Assembly: GCA_039984955.1 (NCBI GenBank)
Contig: JBDWTN010000007.1
Location: 2,798,501 to 2,862,500, forward strand
DNA from: Marinobacter alexandrii
GTDB taxonomy: Bacteria > Bacteroidota > Bacteroidia > Cytophagales > Cyclobacteriaceae
Reading direction: 5' to 3'
Length of the DNA: 64,000 nt
The translations under genes were made by a program, and so were the position numbers. Under the pieces are notes generated by a model that worked only from the letters and a program-made list of their open reading frames with translations, was not told where the DNA came from and ran no database searches. Numbering within the stretch: the first letter of the stretch is position 1; every line of letters begins with the position of its first letter. Shown here piece by piece: positions 1 through 8,929 of the stretch.

Positions 1-684
1 AACACTGCCAGTCAGGTCGAAGGAAAAAGCATCTCCTTCAAAAGATCTGACTAATGCCATGACTTTAAAGGGCATCCGGTTAATCTCTTTTGCAAAACCA
101 GTCGTGAAGTAATAGTGTCGTTTGTATCGCTCCGAAGTGGTTACACCATCTGAAACTGAGGAATTAAGTATCCGAGGTATGGAAGCACCTGCAAAAAAAT
201 TCTGATTCATGTACATGAACCCAACACCGAAATTAGGTTTTATGATGTTATCATGACCTTGCATAATTTCAGGGTCATCAAAGAAATCAAATTCAACTCC
301 TGAAAAATCGTAACCATACTGAACAAGCCCACCCTGGATGCCCATAGCAAATCGAGCATCTCTCATATTGATATTGTAAGAACCTATGAATTGTATTTCA
401 TAGTTGCTACTTACACCAAACCGATCATTAAGTACAATACCCCCAATTCCAGCTTTTCCTCCATTTATGCCAGTCTGTGCGGTAATCGTACTTGTTTGAG
501 GTGCTCCATCAATTCCAGCCCATTGAAATCGCGTAATAGCTCCAACAGATAGCCTATTATACATACCTGCGTAAGCAGGGTTTATCATTAACTGGTTAAA
601 CTGATACTGATTATACAGCGGATCTTGTTGGCAATAAGTGATTGCGGGAAGGAGTAGGATGAGTATGTATGCTAGCTTCTTCAT
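1..684 (-). CDS. PorP/SprF family type IX secretion membrane protein (3' end outside window)
   Basis: Reading from the ATG at 684, the frame stays open for 228 codons to the window edge, so the C-terminus is missing. The protein starts with a signal peptide ending near TYCQQ. The family signature follows: DPLYNQYQFNQLMINPAYAG, then a glycine-rich outer-membrane beta-barrel pattern. PorP/SprF proteins are outer-membrane partners of the type IX secretion system, and SprF-type members often help export or anchor a particular adhesin with a gliding-type C-terminal domain. The gene immediately upstream (stop only 5 bp away) encodes such a protein, so the two are very probably co-transcribed and functionally paired. 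Family assignment is firm; the specific substrate is inference. Confidence 0.92.
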   Translation of the reverse strand, partial: MKKLAYILILLLPAITYCQQDPLYNQYQFNQLMINPAYAGMYNRLSVGAITRFQWAGIDGAPQTSTITAQTGINGGKAGIGGIVLNDRFGVSSNYEIQFIGSYNINMRDARFAMGIQGGLVQYGYDFSGVEFDFFDDPEIMQGHDNIIKPNFGVGFMYMNQNFFAGASIPRILNSSVSDGVTTSERYKRHYYFTTGFAKEINRMPFKVMALVRSFEGDAFSFDLTGSV

Positions 685-689
685 GACAA

Positions 690-1829
690 TTAATTTTTTA
701 CGTAAATGAATCCAGCCTCTCTTTTACTGCCTGTCAATTGAACAGTATAGTAATAGCTTCCTGTCGCCAGCATTCCACCTATTCCAACATTAGCACTACC
801 ACGGAAGACTTTTTCCTGATTATTATAGCCACTCATTTCAAACACTTTGTTTCCCTGTCTATCAAAGATTTCTACCTTGTTGTTTTCGTAGAATTCAATG
901 TTTTCAATCCGCAGAAAATCATGCTTGCCATCTTGTAGTGAAGTGACCACATTGACGACTGTAATAGGTGGATCACTTAAGCTTCTATCAGATAATAGGT
1001 AATAGCCCCATATGATAGGTGTGTTGACTGATATGATTCCTGATTCTAGTGTTCCCGAAAGTTCAGAGTCTCCTACAATTTCAAGTGGGTCAGATATTAT
1101 TTGGTTAAATGCGATAGCAGCTTCTTCCTGAGTTTCAATAAATACTTCACTTATTACTGGTAAGGAAATGCCATCAGAACTGAAAGAATCGTTTTCGAAG
1201 ATTTGCCAATACCTATTTGAAGAAAAGGAGTCTATTTCTGAAGATGCGTCTGAATCCAACCCACCACTAAAAGCTTGAATACCTACAGGTTCAGTGCTTT
1301 GAATATTAGTTAGATCGACAGGTAAAAACTCAGATTCTGATCCAATAGGGAAGGTGAAATCTCCGGAACTGGTGGTGAACAGAGCTCCGTCAATGTAAGA
1401 GTTTGGGCTTGCGCCGGAGATTGATGCACCTTCCTCAATGGTAATTTTAGTATCAGTTGTCAATGACACAATTCCTGAAGTCAACGTTAGTGATTTTGTG
1501 ATTGAAAGATCCGAAATGACAGCTACTCCTGAGGAATTAATCTCTAGGTTTCGATAACTAGATTCACCTGATTCAAATAATTGATTTTCACCAAGTAGAG
1601 AGAAGGTGCCGGAAACCGAACGATAGTCACCACTATTCATCCAGTTTCCGTATAGTCTCAATGCACCCTCGTTTTGTATCGTTCCGCTATTAGAAATATT
1701 TCCTTGCACAGTGAAAGGAATCCCTTCATCAATGGTAAGTAAACCATCACTATTTGTTAGGAGCGCTTGTGCATACATGGATACACAAGCTCCAAATGAA
1801 ATAATAAAAAATAGATTCAATTTTTTCAT
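690..1829 (-). CDS. secreted protein with gliding motility-type (CHU_C-like) T9SS C-terminal domain
   Basis: The 379-residue protein has a signal peptide (MKKLNLFFIISFGACVSMYAQA), a beta-rich region with bacterial-adhesin-like repeats (short turns such as NISNSGTIQNEG), and a C-terminal module of about 85 residues. That module contains LRIENIEFYENNKVEIFDRQ, GNKVFEMSGY and GGMLATGSYYYTVQL, the pattern of the type B T9SS sorting domain found on SprB-like adhesins. It lies 11 bp downstream of the fibre-like gene ending at 1841 and 5 bp before the PorP/SprF gene, so the three form one likely operon. The adhesin or surface-filament role is inferred from domain and context. No catalytic motif was seen. 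Confidence 0.8.
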   Translation of the reverse strand: MKKLNLFFIISFGACVSMYAQALLTNSDGLLTIDEGIPFTVQGNISNSGTIQNEGALRLYGNWMNSGDYRSVSGTFSLLGENQLFESGESSYRNLEINSSGVAVISDLSITKSLTLTSGIVSLTTDTKITIEEGASISGASPNSYIDGALFTTSSGDFTFPIGSESEFLPVDLTNIQSTEPVGIQAFSGGLDSDASSEIDSFSSNRYWQIFENDSFSSDGISLPVISEVFIETQEEAAIAFNQIISDPLEIVGDSELSGTLESGIISVNTPIIWGYYLLSDRSLSDPPITVVNVVTSLQDGKHDFLRIENIEFYENNKVEIFDRQGNKVFEMSGYNNQEKVFRGSANVGIGGMLATGSYYYTVQLTGSKREAGFIYVKN

Positions 1830-1840
1830 GTCCTTTGTTA

Positions 1841-3673
1841 TTAATCAGCTTGAGAAACTGTGTAGGTTATCTTTATTCCATGCAGTTGGAGCTCTGATCC
1901 ATCACTATCTGAGCTGGTGAACCTTAAAAAATAGGCATAGGTAGAGTTATCAATAGTGCCGTTAAAAATCGTATTATCGGTAAGCTGTGTAACAACGGTA
2001 CTCTGCGTTACTGCATCTGTCTGAACTACAGACATGTTTTGATTGAAAGTAGATAATCCTATTTGATTGCGTGTTAATTCAACACGAACGAATTCAGCTG
2101 CGTCATTGTCGACGACCCACGCGTCAACTTGTGTGATGACGGCATTATCTGGAAGTTTAACAGGTGCTGTTGCAAAGGCTTGTCCTCCCGAACCTCCAGA
2201 AAAGAAAACATACAGATTTACAGAAAGAGGAGTTAGTAAAACCTCTTCTGCAATAGCTACATTAAGCACTTGAAATTCGGTAGGATGGTAAGATGCTACT
2301 TTGGTCTTGGCAGAGGCATAGGTATAAGCATTTGTTGCAGGAATTTCTACGTCATTTGTAACCGTTAGCTGTCCGGTTACATCTAAGGTGCTATTCACAT
2401 CCACAGCTCCATTTAGCTCCGTTGTTCCAACAACATCTAGTCGTGCTCCAGGTGAAGCTTCATTAATTCCAACATTGCCTGTTGCATAATTTATGGTTGT
2501 CCCACTAGTGTTCCACTGGCTTTGAGTTATAGAAGACCAGCTTGGATTTGTCCCGTCAGTTGTCAGAAAGTTTCCATTTTGACTGGTCTGAGTAGGAAGT
2601 TCGATTTCATTTGTAATACTATTATCCAGATTGTTTGGAACATCAATGGTCAGGTTTGGATAAGTTCCGCCGATGGTTACATTCCCATTACCTCCGTCTG
2701 CAAGCGATACAGTTTGGTCTGGGGCGCTGTTTGTCACTTCAAAATCATCTCCACTTTGACTTACAGAGATACCGGTTCCAGCGGAGACAGTTTGATCTTC
2801 GTTTGTAGGATTTGAATCAGCATCATTAACATTAAGTGTAAGTGACGACCCACTAGAAAGTGTGATATCCCCTGCTGTTCCGTCAGTGCTTATATTTTGA
2901 ATTTCATTGGAAGTACTTCCATCTACTTCTGATAGTAAGTAGCCATTATTATTAGCGAAATTGTCTACATCTGTCTCTGTAAGGTTGGTATTTATTGAAG
3001 AAATATCAATTGCATTACCTCCTGTAATTGATAAGTTGTTTCCTGATAAACTCAGTGTTTGATTGTCAGTATTGGTTCCTGCAAATGGAGACAGATCTAC
3101 AGCTGATGAACTATTGGTAAGTGAGAGTGTATTTCCTGAAATAGTTAGATCCTGAAATTCATTGGAAGCATCAGCATCAGCATCATTAGCGTTTTTGATG
3201 TAGCCCAACGCTGTGATATCAGTGTCCGATAATTGCGTATCATCATCACCATCTGATAAATCAGCGGGAACATTCGTGAGGTTGTCAAAGTCAAGATCAC
3301 TCCAGAGCGTATTAGATCCGTCGGTGGTTAGGTACTTGTTATTCTGCCCAGCCTGATTCGGTAAGGGGTCTATGTTGCCGGAAGCCAGCCCCACCCACTG
3401 ATCGGTTATCCAGAAGAAGAATTTGTTTTCATCTTCATCATAGACCATTAAACCATTGTCTGATGCGGAGAGGTTTGAAGTAAAGGAATCGGCATTTCTT
3501 TCAGAAGTGGTCATTCTAGGGACAAGTAGCCCTTGGTTATTATCGGGAGCAACCAGCTCTAGTATGGCATTTGAGTTTGGTTCCTCCGTGCCAATACCTA
3601 CAGATTGAGCAAACGAAGAGATCGACAGAAGGAAAAATCCTACTGTTAAAAGGCGTGTGATTTGGTGTTTCAT
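1841..3673 (-). CDS. fibre-like secreted repeat protein, paralogue of the 3781-6345 gene
   Basis: The 610-residue protein has a signal peptide (cleavage near SSFAQSVGIG) and the N-terminal module common in Bacteroidota fibre-like proteins (SVGIGTEEPNSNAILEL, then GLLVPRMTTSERNA). A long Asn/Ser/Asp-rich region follows, with imperfect repeats such as SLTNSS..VDLSPF and NTDNQTLSLSGNNLSITGGN. The last ~140 residues form a distinct beta-rich domain ending HGIKITYTVSQAD. Its first ~245 residues are very similar to the protein encoded just upstream, but the C-terminal domains differ. It probably forms an extended surface filament with an exchangeable tip; that is inference from composition. It is the first gene of the operon continuing to the type B sorting protein and the PorP/SprF protein. 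Confidence 0.75.
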   Translation of the reverse strand: MKHQITRLLTVGFFLLSISSFAQSVGIGTEEPNSNAILELVAPDNNQGLLVPRMTTSERNADSFTSNLSASDNGLMVYDEDENKFFFWITDQWVGLASGNIDPLPNQAGQNNKYLTTDGSNTLWSDLDFDNLTNVPADLSDGDDDTQLSDTDITALGYIKNANDADADASNEFQDLTISGNTLSLTNSSSAVDLSPFAGTNTDNQTLSLSGNNLSITGGNAIDISSINTNLTETDVDNFANNNGYLLSEVDGSTSNEIQNISTDGTAGDITLSSGSSLTLNVNDADSNPTNEDQTVSAGTGISVSQSGDDFEVTNSAPDQTVSLADGGNGNVTIGGTYPNLTIDVPNNLDNSITNEIELPTQTSQNGNFLTTDGTNPSWSSITQSQWNTSGTTINYATGNVGINEASPGARLDVVGTTELNGAVDVNSTLDVTGQLTVTNDVEIPATNAYTYASAKTKVASYHPTEFQVLNVAIAEEVLLTPLSVNLYVFFSGGSGGQAFATAPVKLPDNAVITQVDAWVVDNDAAEFVRVELTRNQIGLSTFNQNMSVVQTDAVTQSTVVTQLTDNTIFNGTIDNSTYAYFLRFTSSDSDGSELQLHGIKITYTVSQAD

Positions 3674-3703
3674 TTTTAAGAACGTTGAGACTATATTATT
3701 AAT

Positions 3704-3769
3704 TTATCCAACTATTGATTGGATAAATAATATTTAAAGTGAACAACCAAAATTTTGAGTGAACGACAT
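3704..3769 (-). promoter_or_regulatory. 66-bp upstream element, copy 1 (candidate operator)
   Basis: This 66-bp block lies 30 bp upstream of the 3673 start codon and is identical, base for base, to 6378-6443, which lies 32 bp upstream of the paralogous gene. It holds a perfect inverted repeat, TTATCCAA/TTGGATAA with a 7-bp spacer (3704-3726), and two direct repeats AGTGAAC at 3738-3744 and 3758-3764, 20 bp apart. Direct repeats about two helical turns apart are typical binding sites for LytTR regulators, and one is encoded nearby at 6443-7135. The sequence identity is directly seen; the operator role is inference. Confidence 0.55.
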
Positions 3770-3780
3770 ATTCCTGCCTT

Positions 3781-6345
3781 TTAATTGAACCTTTTGGCGC
3801 AGAGGAAAAAGTTTGATTGGTCAGGTGACGCTATCGTGTTGATAGCCTGTGCTTCGCTTCCCCCAAAATTGGTGTTGGATATTGATACCTCGATTTTATC
3901 TCCTGCATTAAGTAATAAGTCGGCAGAAAACCCAATGGAACTTTGAATGGAATTCGGAGCGAATGATTTAACATACAATGTACTACCATCAGTAATGGTA
4001 ATTGTGACCAATCCTGTAGGAATATTTGAGAAAATCAATAGTCCGCCGAAGTTATATAATCCGTTCTCTGGTACACTGTAAACCCCAGAAGGTGCATCGT
4101 AGGATCCATCAATATCGTACACTTCTGAATCAAATAATAGGTTACTTGATCCCACAGGAATAGTTCCATTTTTGCTCAATGTTGCTTTAAAAGCAGAAGG
4201 TTCAAAGGTTCTGCCATCTAGTTCAGAGTCCGTTGCAAAAGTTCCTCCGATATTGACACTTCTGGTTCCGCCTCCATCAGTAACCCTAATGGAGGTGCCG
4301 GACAAACTCATTCCTGTGTTATATTCATTGGAAGCACTTTTATCACCATCAGCAGCAGCACTTGCAGCTAGTTCTGCGTCTGTGGCGAATGTTCCTCCAA
4401 TGTTTACACTTCTGGTGCCACCTGCATCGGTCACTCTAATGGATGTCCCGGATATAGTCATGCTTGTATTTAATTCGTTGGTTGTACTTGCATCAGCATC
4501 GTTTACATCATCGCCATCACTTAAGCCAGCAGGTATGCCTGATAGGCTGCCGAAAACTCCATCAAAATCATCTGAAGCATCGGTATCATAACCGGTAATG
4601 TCTGTTGCAGTTAAAAAGCCATTATCGCTAACGAACCCGTCAACTTGAGCTTCTGATAATTGAGTATCATCATCTCCATCATCCAGACCAGTCGGAATAC
4701 CTGAGAGGCTACCAAAAACTCCATCAAAATCATCAGAAGCATCGGTATCAAAACCGCTAATGTCTACTGCTGTTAGATATCCATTGTCGCTAACGAACCC
4801 GTCAACTTGAGCTTCTGACAATTGTGTATCATCGTCACCATCATCCAGACCAGTTGGAATACCTGAGAGGCTACCAAAAGCTCCATCAAAGTCATCGGAA
4901 GCATTGGTATCATAGCCACTAATGTCTGTAGCAGTTAAAAAGCCATTGTCACTAACGAACCCGTCAACTTGAGCCTCTGACAATTGCGTATCATCATCTC
5001 CATCACCTAGACCAGTTGGAATACCTGAGAGACTACCGAAAGCTCCATCAAAATCATCTGAAGCATCGGTATCAAAGCCACTAATGTCTGCAGCAGTTAA
5101 AAAGCCATTGTTGCTAACAAATCCATCTACTTCAGCTTCGGTCAGGTTAGTATCTACTCCAGAAATATCGAGGGTATTGCCACCAGTAATCGAAAGATTA
5201 TCTCCTGATAAACTCAGGGTTTGATTATCAGTATTTGTACCTGAAAATGGTGAAAGATCGATATTTACTGAACTATTAGTCATGGAGAGGGTACTTCCTG
5301 ATAATGTCAGATCTTGAAACTCATTGGATGAACTAGCATCTCCATCATTTACATTTAGGTTGAGAGTAGACCCACCTGAGAGTGAAATATTTCCTGCAGC
5401 TCCAGTGGTGCTAATGTTTTGAATTTCATTCGAATCATCTTTGTCGCCATCAGCGGCATCACTTACAGCTAGTTCCGCATCTGTGGCAAATGTTCCTCCA
5501 ATGTTTATTCCTTGAGTACTGTTTGCATCAGTTATCTGAATGGTCGTGCCAGAGAGGCTCATCCCAGTGTTCACTTCATTTGTTGTGCTCCCATCAGCCT
5601 CAGATGTCAGATATCCATTGTTGTTAGCAAATGCATCTACTTCAGCTTCAGAAAGAGTTGTGTTAATACTTGAAACATCAATAGTATTTCCACCAGTAAT
5701 TGAAAGATCGGTACCTGACAGGCCAAGCGTTTGGTTATCAGTATTTGTGCCTGAAAATGGTGAAAGATCCACACTGACAGAGCTGTTTGTGAGCGATAAA
5801 GAATTTCCAGTAATCGACAAATCTTGAAGTTCATTTGATGCGTCGGCATCAGAATCGTTTGCACTCTTTATATAACCTAAATTTGAGATATCTGTATCTG
5901 TAAGTTGTGTGTTATCATCACCATCAGAAAGATCAGCTGGTACATTCGATAAGGTATTGAAGTCAATGTTTTCCCAAAGTGCAGTTGTGCCGTTCGTGGT
6001 TAAATATTTCCCACTTTGACTTGCTTGGTCAGGTAGTCCACTGAGATTTCCAGTGGCTAGTTCTACCCACTGATCATTGATCCAGAAAAAGAATTTATTT
6101 TGATCCTCGTCATAAACCATTAAGCCGTTTTCGGATGCAGAAAGGTTTGAAGTAAAGGAATTGGCATTTCTTTCAGAAGTGGTCATTCTAGGAACCAGTA
6201 GTCCCTGATCATTATTAGGAGCAACCAGCTCTAGTATGGCATTTGAGTTTGGTTCCTCCGTGCCAATACCTACAGATTGAGCAAGCGAAGAGATCGACAG
6301 AAGGAAGAGTCCTGCTGTTAAAAAGCTTGTGATTTGGTGTTTCAT
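3781..6345 (-). CDS. fibre-like secreted repeat protein with C1q-like C-terminal domain
   Basis: The 854-residue protein has a signal peptide and the same N-terminal module as its downstream paralogue. The middle is built of Asp/Ser/Asn-rich repeats, including about four tandem copies of a 55-residue unit (FDGxFGSLSGIPTGL, then DTQLSEAQVDGFVSDNG), encoded by 165-bp DNA repeats. The last ~140 residues read like a C1q/TNF-type jelly roll: FKATLSKNGTIPVG, then LLFDSEVYDIDGSYDAPSG, then VPENGLYNFGG, ending FFLCAKRF. C1q domains usually trimerise, and a trimeric fibre carrying a receptor-binding head fits this layout. The domain call rests on pattern only. It lies 97 bp downstream of the LytTR response regulator gene. 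Confidence 0.75.
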   Translation of the reverse strand: MKHQITSFLTAGLFLLSISSLAQSVGIGTEEPNSNAILELVAPNNDQGLLVPRMTTSERNANSFTSNLSASENGLMVYDEDQNKFFFWINDQWVELATGNLSGLPDQASQSGKYLTTNGTTALWENIDFNTLSNVPADLSDGDDNTQLTDTDISNLGYIKSANDSDADASNELQDLSITGNSLSLTNSSVSVDLSPFSGTNTDNQTLGLSGTDLSITGGNTIDVSSINTTLSEAEVDAFANNNGYLTSEADGSTTNEVNTGMSLSGTTIQITDANSTQGINIGGTFATDAELAVSDAADGDKDDSNEIQNISTTGAAGNISLSGGSTLNLNVNDGDASSSNEFQDLTLSGSTLSMTNSSVNIDLSPFSGTNTDNQTLSLSGDNLSITGGNTLDISGVDTNLTEAEVDGFVSNNGFLTAADISGFDTDASDDFDGAFGSLSGIPTGLGDGDDDTQLSEAQVDGFVSDNGFLTATDISGYDTNASDDFDGAFGSLSGIPTGLDDGDDDTQLSEAQVDGFVSDNGYLTAVDISGFDTDASDDFDGVFGSLSGIPTGLDDGDDDTQLSEAQVDGFVSDNGFLTATDITGYDTDASDDFDGVFGSLSGIPAGLSDGDDVNDADASTTNELNTSMTISGTSIRVTDAGGTRSVNIGGTFATDAELAASAAADGDKSASNEYNTGMSLSGTSIRVTDGGGTRSVNIGGTFATDSELDGRTFEPSAFKATLSKNGTIPVGSSNLLFDSEVYDIDGSYDAPSGVYSVPENGLYNFGGLLIFSNIPTGLVTITITDGSTLYVKSFAPNSIQSSIGFSADLLLNAGDKIEVSISNTNFGGSEAQAINTIASPDQSNFFLCAKRFN
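4550..5130. repeat. tandem 165-bp coding repeats, about four copies
   Basis: The phrase ctaacgaacccgtcaacttg recurs near 4628, 4793 and 4958, a period of 165 bp, with a diverged fourth unit near 5120. The repeats keep the reading frame and encode 55-residue units of the fibre protein. Neighbouring copies differ at only a few positions, which suggests recent expansion or homogenisation. The edges are approximate. Confidence 0.85.
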
Positions 6346-6377
6346 TTCTAAGAACTTTTAGAGACTATATCACCAAA

Positions 6378-6443
6378 TTATCCAACTATTGATTGGATAA
6401 ATAATATTTAAAGTGAACAACCAAAATTTTGAGTGAACGACAT
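6378..6443 (-). promoter_or_regulatory. 66-bp upstream element, copy 2 (candidate operator)
   Basis: Identical to 3704-3769, with the same TTATCCAA/TTGGATAA inverted repeat (6378-6400) and AGTGAAC direct repeats 20 bp apart. Its upstream edge falls exactly at the stop codon of the LytTR response regulator gene. The duplicated block therefore probably comprised the whole unit from the regulator's end into the fibre gene. It lies 32 bp upstream of the 6345 start codon. Confidence 0.55.
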
Positions 6444-7135
6444 TATAGAATAGAAATTCGCTCTTGAAACTCTGACTTGTATGACCTGCCTATGGGAATT
6501 TTTTCCTGATCCACGTATGCATATCCACCTTTAATCATGGTGATATGATCCACACGTATGGCATACGATTTATGTGTTCTTACAAAATCCGCCCCCGGGA
6601 GTTTAAGTAAAATTGATTTAAGCGTTTGGCTGACTAATATCTCTTCTGAAAAAGTATAAATCTTCGTATAGTTATCCTGTGCTTCCAGGTATTTTATGTC
6701 AGTTAGTTCCAGTTGAATAGTTCCCGCTTTTTCTCTTAGATAAATAGTAGATTCCTCTTTTGATTGATCGGTCTTATACAGAGCCATTTCTACATTTATC
6801 CGGATATCATGCTGGTTGAATGGCTTCAATAAATATGCAAGAGGATTCGTCACTTTTGCTCGTGAGACTGTGGTGACATTATAATAAGAAGTAATAAAAA
6901 TAAATGGAGTGTGAAAAGTATGATTTATTTCATTAGCTAGGTCAATTCCATCTTTATCGCTCGATAAGTTGATGTCTAATAAGATTAGATCGAAAGTTTC
7001 GCTATTCAAAAATTCAAGTGCATCATCATAGCTCATGGCAATACTTATTTGCCTTATTCCTAAATCTTCCAAAATGAAACTCAGATCTTTTGCAATGAGT
7101 GGTTCATCTTCTACAATTAAAACTCTTCTATCCAT
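6443..7135 (-). CDS. LytTR-family response regulator
   Basis: The 230-residue protein has an N-terminal receiver domain and a C-terminal LytTR DNA-binding domain. The receiver shows the acidic pair in VEDEP, phospho-acceptor Asp54 (LILLDIN), ITSYY and the lysine in LLKPFN. The LytTR part shows IKYLEAQDNYTKIYT and ADFVRTHKSYAIRVDHI. Its ATG overlaps the stop codon of the upstream histidine kinase gene by one base (TGATG), so the pair is translationally coupled and forms a two-component system. The nearest candidate targets are the fibre genes immediately downstream, which carry duplicated repeat elements in front of them. Confidence 0.93.
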   Translation of the reverse strand: MDRRVLIVEDEPLIAKDLSFILEDLGIRQISIAMSYDDALEFLNSETFDLILLDINLSSDKDGIDLANEINHTFHTPFIFITSYYNVTTVSRAKVTNPLAYLLKPFNQHDIRINVEMALYKTDQSKEESTIYLREKAGTIQLELTDIKYLEAQDNYTKIYTFSEEILVSQTLKSILLKLPGADFVRTHKSYAIRVDHITMIKGGYAYVDQEKIPIGRSYKSEFQERISIL

Positions 7136-8892
7136 CAGACAAGCTTATATTTTTTGATACTTAGCAAGGTAGAAGTGCCATTCTGATTCGTAGTTTCCAG
7201 TGAAGCTTTTAGCTTCATAGCAAGAGATTCTATCAATACCATTCCAAAAGATTCTCCAGTTGCAGAGCCACTCGATCCAACCCCATTATCACTTACTTTT
7301 AATTTAAGCTCGCTTTCTTCTTCCTTAAGACTTACCTGTATAACCCCTTCTTCATTATCAGGGAATGCATGCTTCAATGAATTGCATATTAGTTCGTTTA
7401 GTATAAGTCCAATTGGAATAATGGTGTCCACATCGATTAAAAGTTCATCTATCTCGTATTTGAAATCGATATCAGCCCCAGTAGTGTAAGATTGCTTTAA
7501 AATTTCTGCTAAGTCTTCAATATATTCTTTAGCATAAACTCCAGATAGGTTGTTCTCCTGATAGAGCTTTTGATGAATCAACGCCATGGATTCTACTCGA
7601 GTTTGTCCTTCGTTCACTGCGCCTAGGGCATTTTCATCTGTGATAAAACGTGATTGCATGCTAAGTAGGCTTGAAACGACTTGAAGGTTATTTTTTACGC
7701 GATGATGAATCTCCTTGAGAAGTGTTTCCTTTTCATCGAGCGATTTTGCGATTATCTTATTCGCCTTAGACTTAGATCTCACCAGCGCAAAAAGCAATAT
7801 CGCTCCCAGAATAACCGATGCTGAGACAAGCAGCAAAACGTTTCGTTGGTTTTGCGATTTTTGCTGTTCTACTTGAAGTTTGGAAATCTCAATTTCTTTT
7901 TGCTCGCTTTGATATTTTTCTTCGAGCTCATTCAGTGCTTTGGCTCTATCGCTGCTTCTTATTGAGTCATTATCTGCTTGATACTTAAGTTGGAATTTAT
8001 AAGCATTTTCAAAATCATTTATAGCTGCATAAATACTGGACCCTAAACGATATCTACTACTTCGTATCGTAATGTCATCATATCCATTCGCAAGGTTTTG
8101 TGCTTCTGCAAAATAATAAAGTGCTGAATCGTAATTTTTTAGAGAATAATAAGCCGTTATTAGTCCATTATAACTTGATAGGACACTATGAATATCATTG
8201 GATGCTTTGTGAGTAGGTAGTGACTTCTTTATATAGAGAATGCTGCTGTCATACACTTCTGCATATGCATAGGTAGTTGCCAGTTCTTCATAGACCGAAG
8301 AAATGATGTCACTCTTCGGAAGATTTAGAGCAATTTTTTCAGCTTTTCTCAGGTATTGAAATGATTGAGCATAATCATCGGAATAGTTGGATATTGCTGC
8401 AAGATTTATGAGTGAACTGGCAACACCCAATGAATCTCCTAGTTTCTCGTCAATGGTCATGCTTTTTAAAAAATACTCATCGGACTTAGTATAATCTCCA
8501 TTATAGTAAAATAAGACACCAAGATTATTGTAAGCTTTAGAAAGCTCAGCTACATCATTGATGGATTCATAATACTTGGCAACTTCCACGTAGAGTTTAG
8601 CAGCATCTCTCACTTCTCCATTGATGTCATATACAATGGCCAGCATACTTTTGGACCTGGCAATATCATTGAGGTTATTCCTCTTATTGGCAAGCTTCAG
8701 GGCCTCTAAGCCATAGTATTTAGCTGAGTCGATATTTGAATATGCATATTCCCAGGCAAGATCTGTTAATAGGATTTGCTTAATACTATCCGGGTTTGAA
8801 GTAAGCTCGTTTTTCAAGCTATCAATCAATACTGGACTTTGGCAGAATATGAGTTTTGCCTGAAGGAAAAATACGGTAATTAAAATTCTCAT
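7135..8892 (-). CDS. TPR-containing sensor histidine kinase (HisKA_2 type)
   Basis: The 585-residue protein has a signal-like N-terminus and about seven tetratricopeptide repeats (residues ~60-310, for example NNLGVLFYYNGDYTKSDEYF). A coiled coil follows (~310-345), then one transmembrane helix (VLLLVSASVILGAILLFALV), and a HisKA_2 dimerisation domain with EIHHRVKNNLQ (His396/397). The ATPase domain shows ILNELICNSLKHAF and DNGVGS. The layout places the TPR sensor outside the cytoplasm or in the periplasm, as in many Bacteroidota kinases. It is the partner of the LytTR regulator whose gene overlaps it by one base. The stimulus is unknown. Confidence 0.9.
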   Translation of the reverse strand: MRILITVFFLQAKLIFCQSPVLIDSLKNELTSNPDSIKQILLTDLAWEYAYSNIDSAKYYGLEALKLANKRNNLNDIARSKSMLAIVYDINGEVRDAAKLYVEVAKYYESINDVAELSKAYNNLGVLFYYNGDYTKSDEYFLKSMTIDEKLGDSLGVASSLINLAAISNYSDDYAQSFQYLRKAEKIALNLPKSDIISSVYEELATTYAYAEVYDSSILYIKKSLPTHKASNDIHSVLSSYNGLITAYYSLKNYDSALYYFAEAQNLANGYDDITIRSSRYRLGSSIYAAINDFENAYKFQLKYQADNDSIRSSDRAKALNELEEKYQSEQKEIEISKLQVEQQKSQNQRNVLLLVSASVILGAILLFALVRSKSKANKIIAKSLDEKETLLKEIHHRVKNNLQVVSSLLSMQSRFITDENALGAVNEGQTRVESMALIHQKLYQENNLSGVYAKEYIEDLAEILKQSYTTGADIDFKYEIDELLIDVDTIIPIGLILNELICNSLKHAFPDNEEGVIQVSLKEEESELKLKVSDNGVGSSGSATGESFGMVLIESLAMKLKASLETTNQNGTSTLLSIKKYKLV

Positions 8893-8929
8893 TTATAAAT
8901 GATGAATCAAATTAGTCAATCCTTTTGGA

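Noticed and set aside
4550-5130. Regularly spaced repeats resembling an array such as CRISPR
   Set aside because: The repeats are 165 bp, adjacent without unique spacers, and in frame inside a fibre-protein gene; no cas genes are present.
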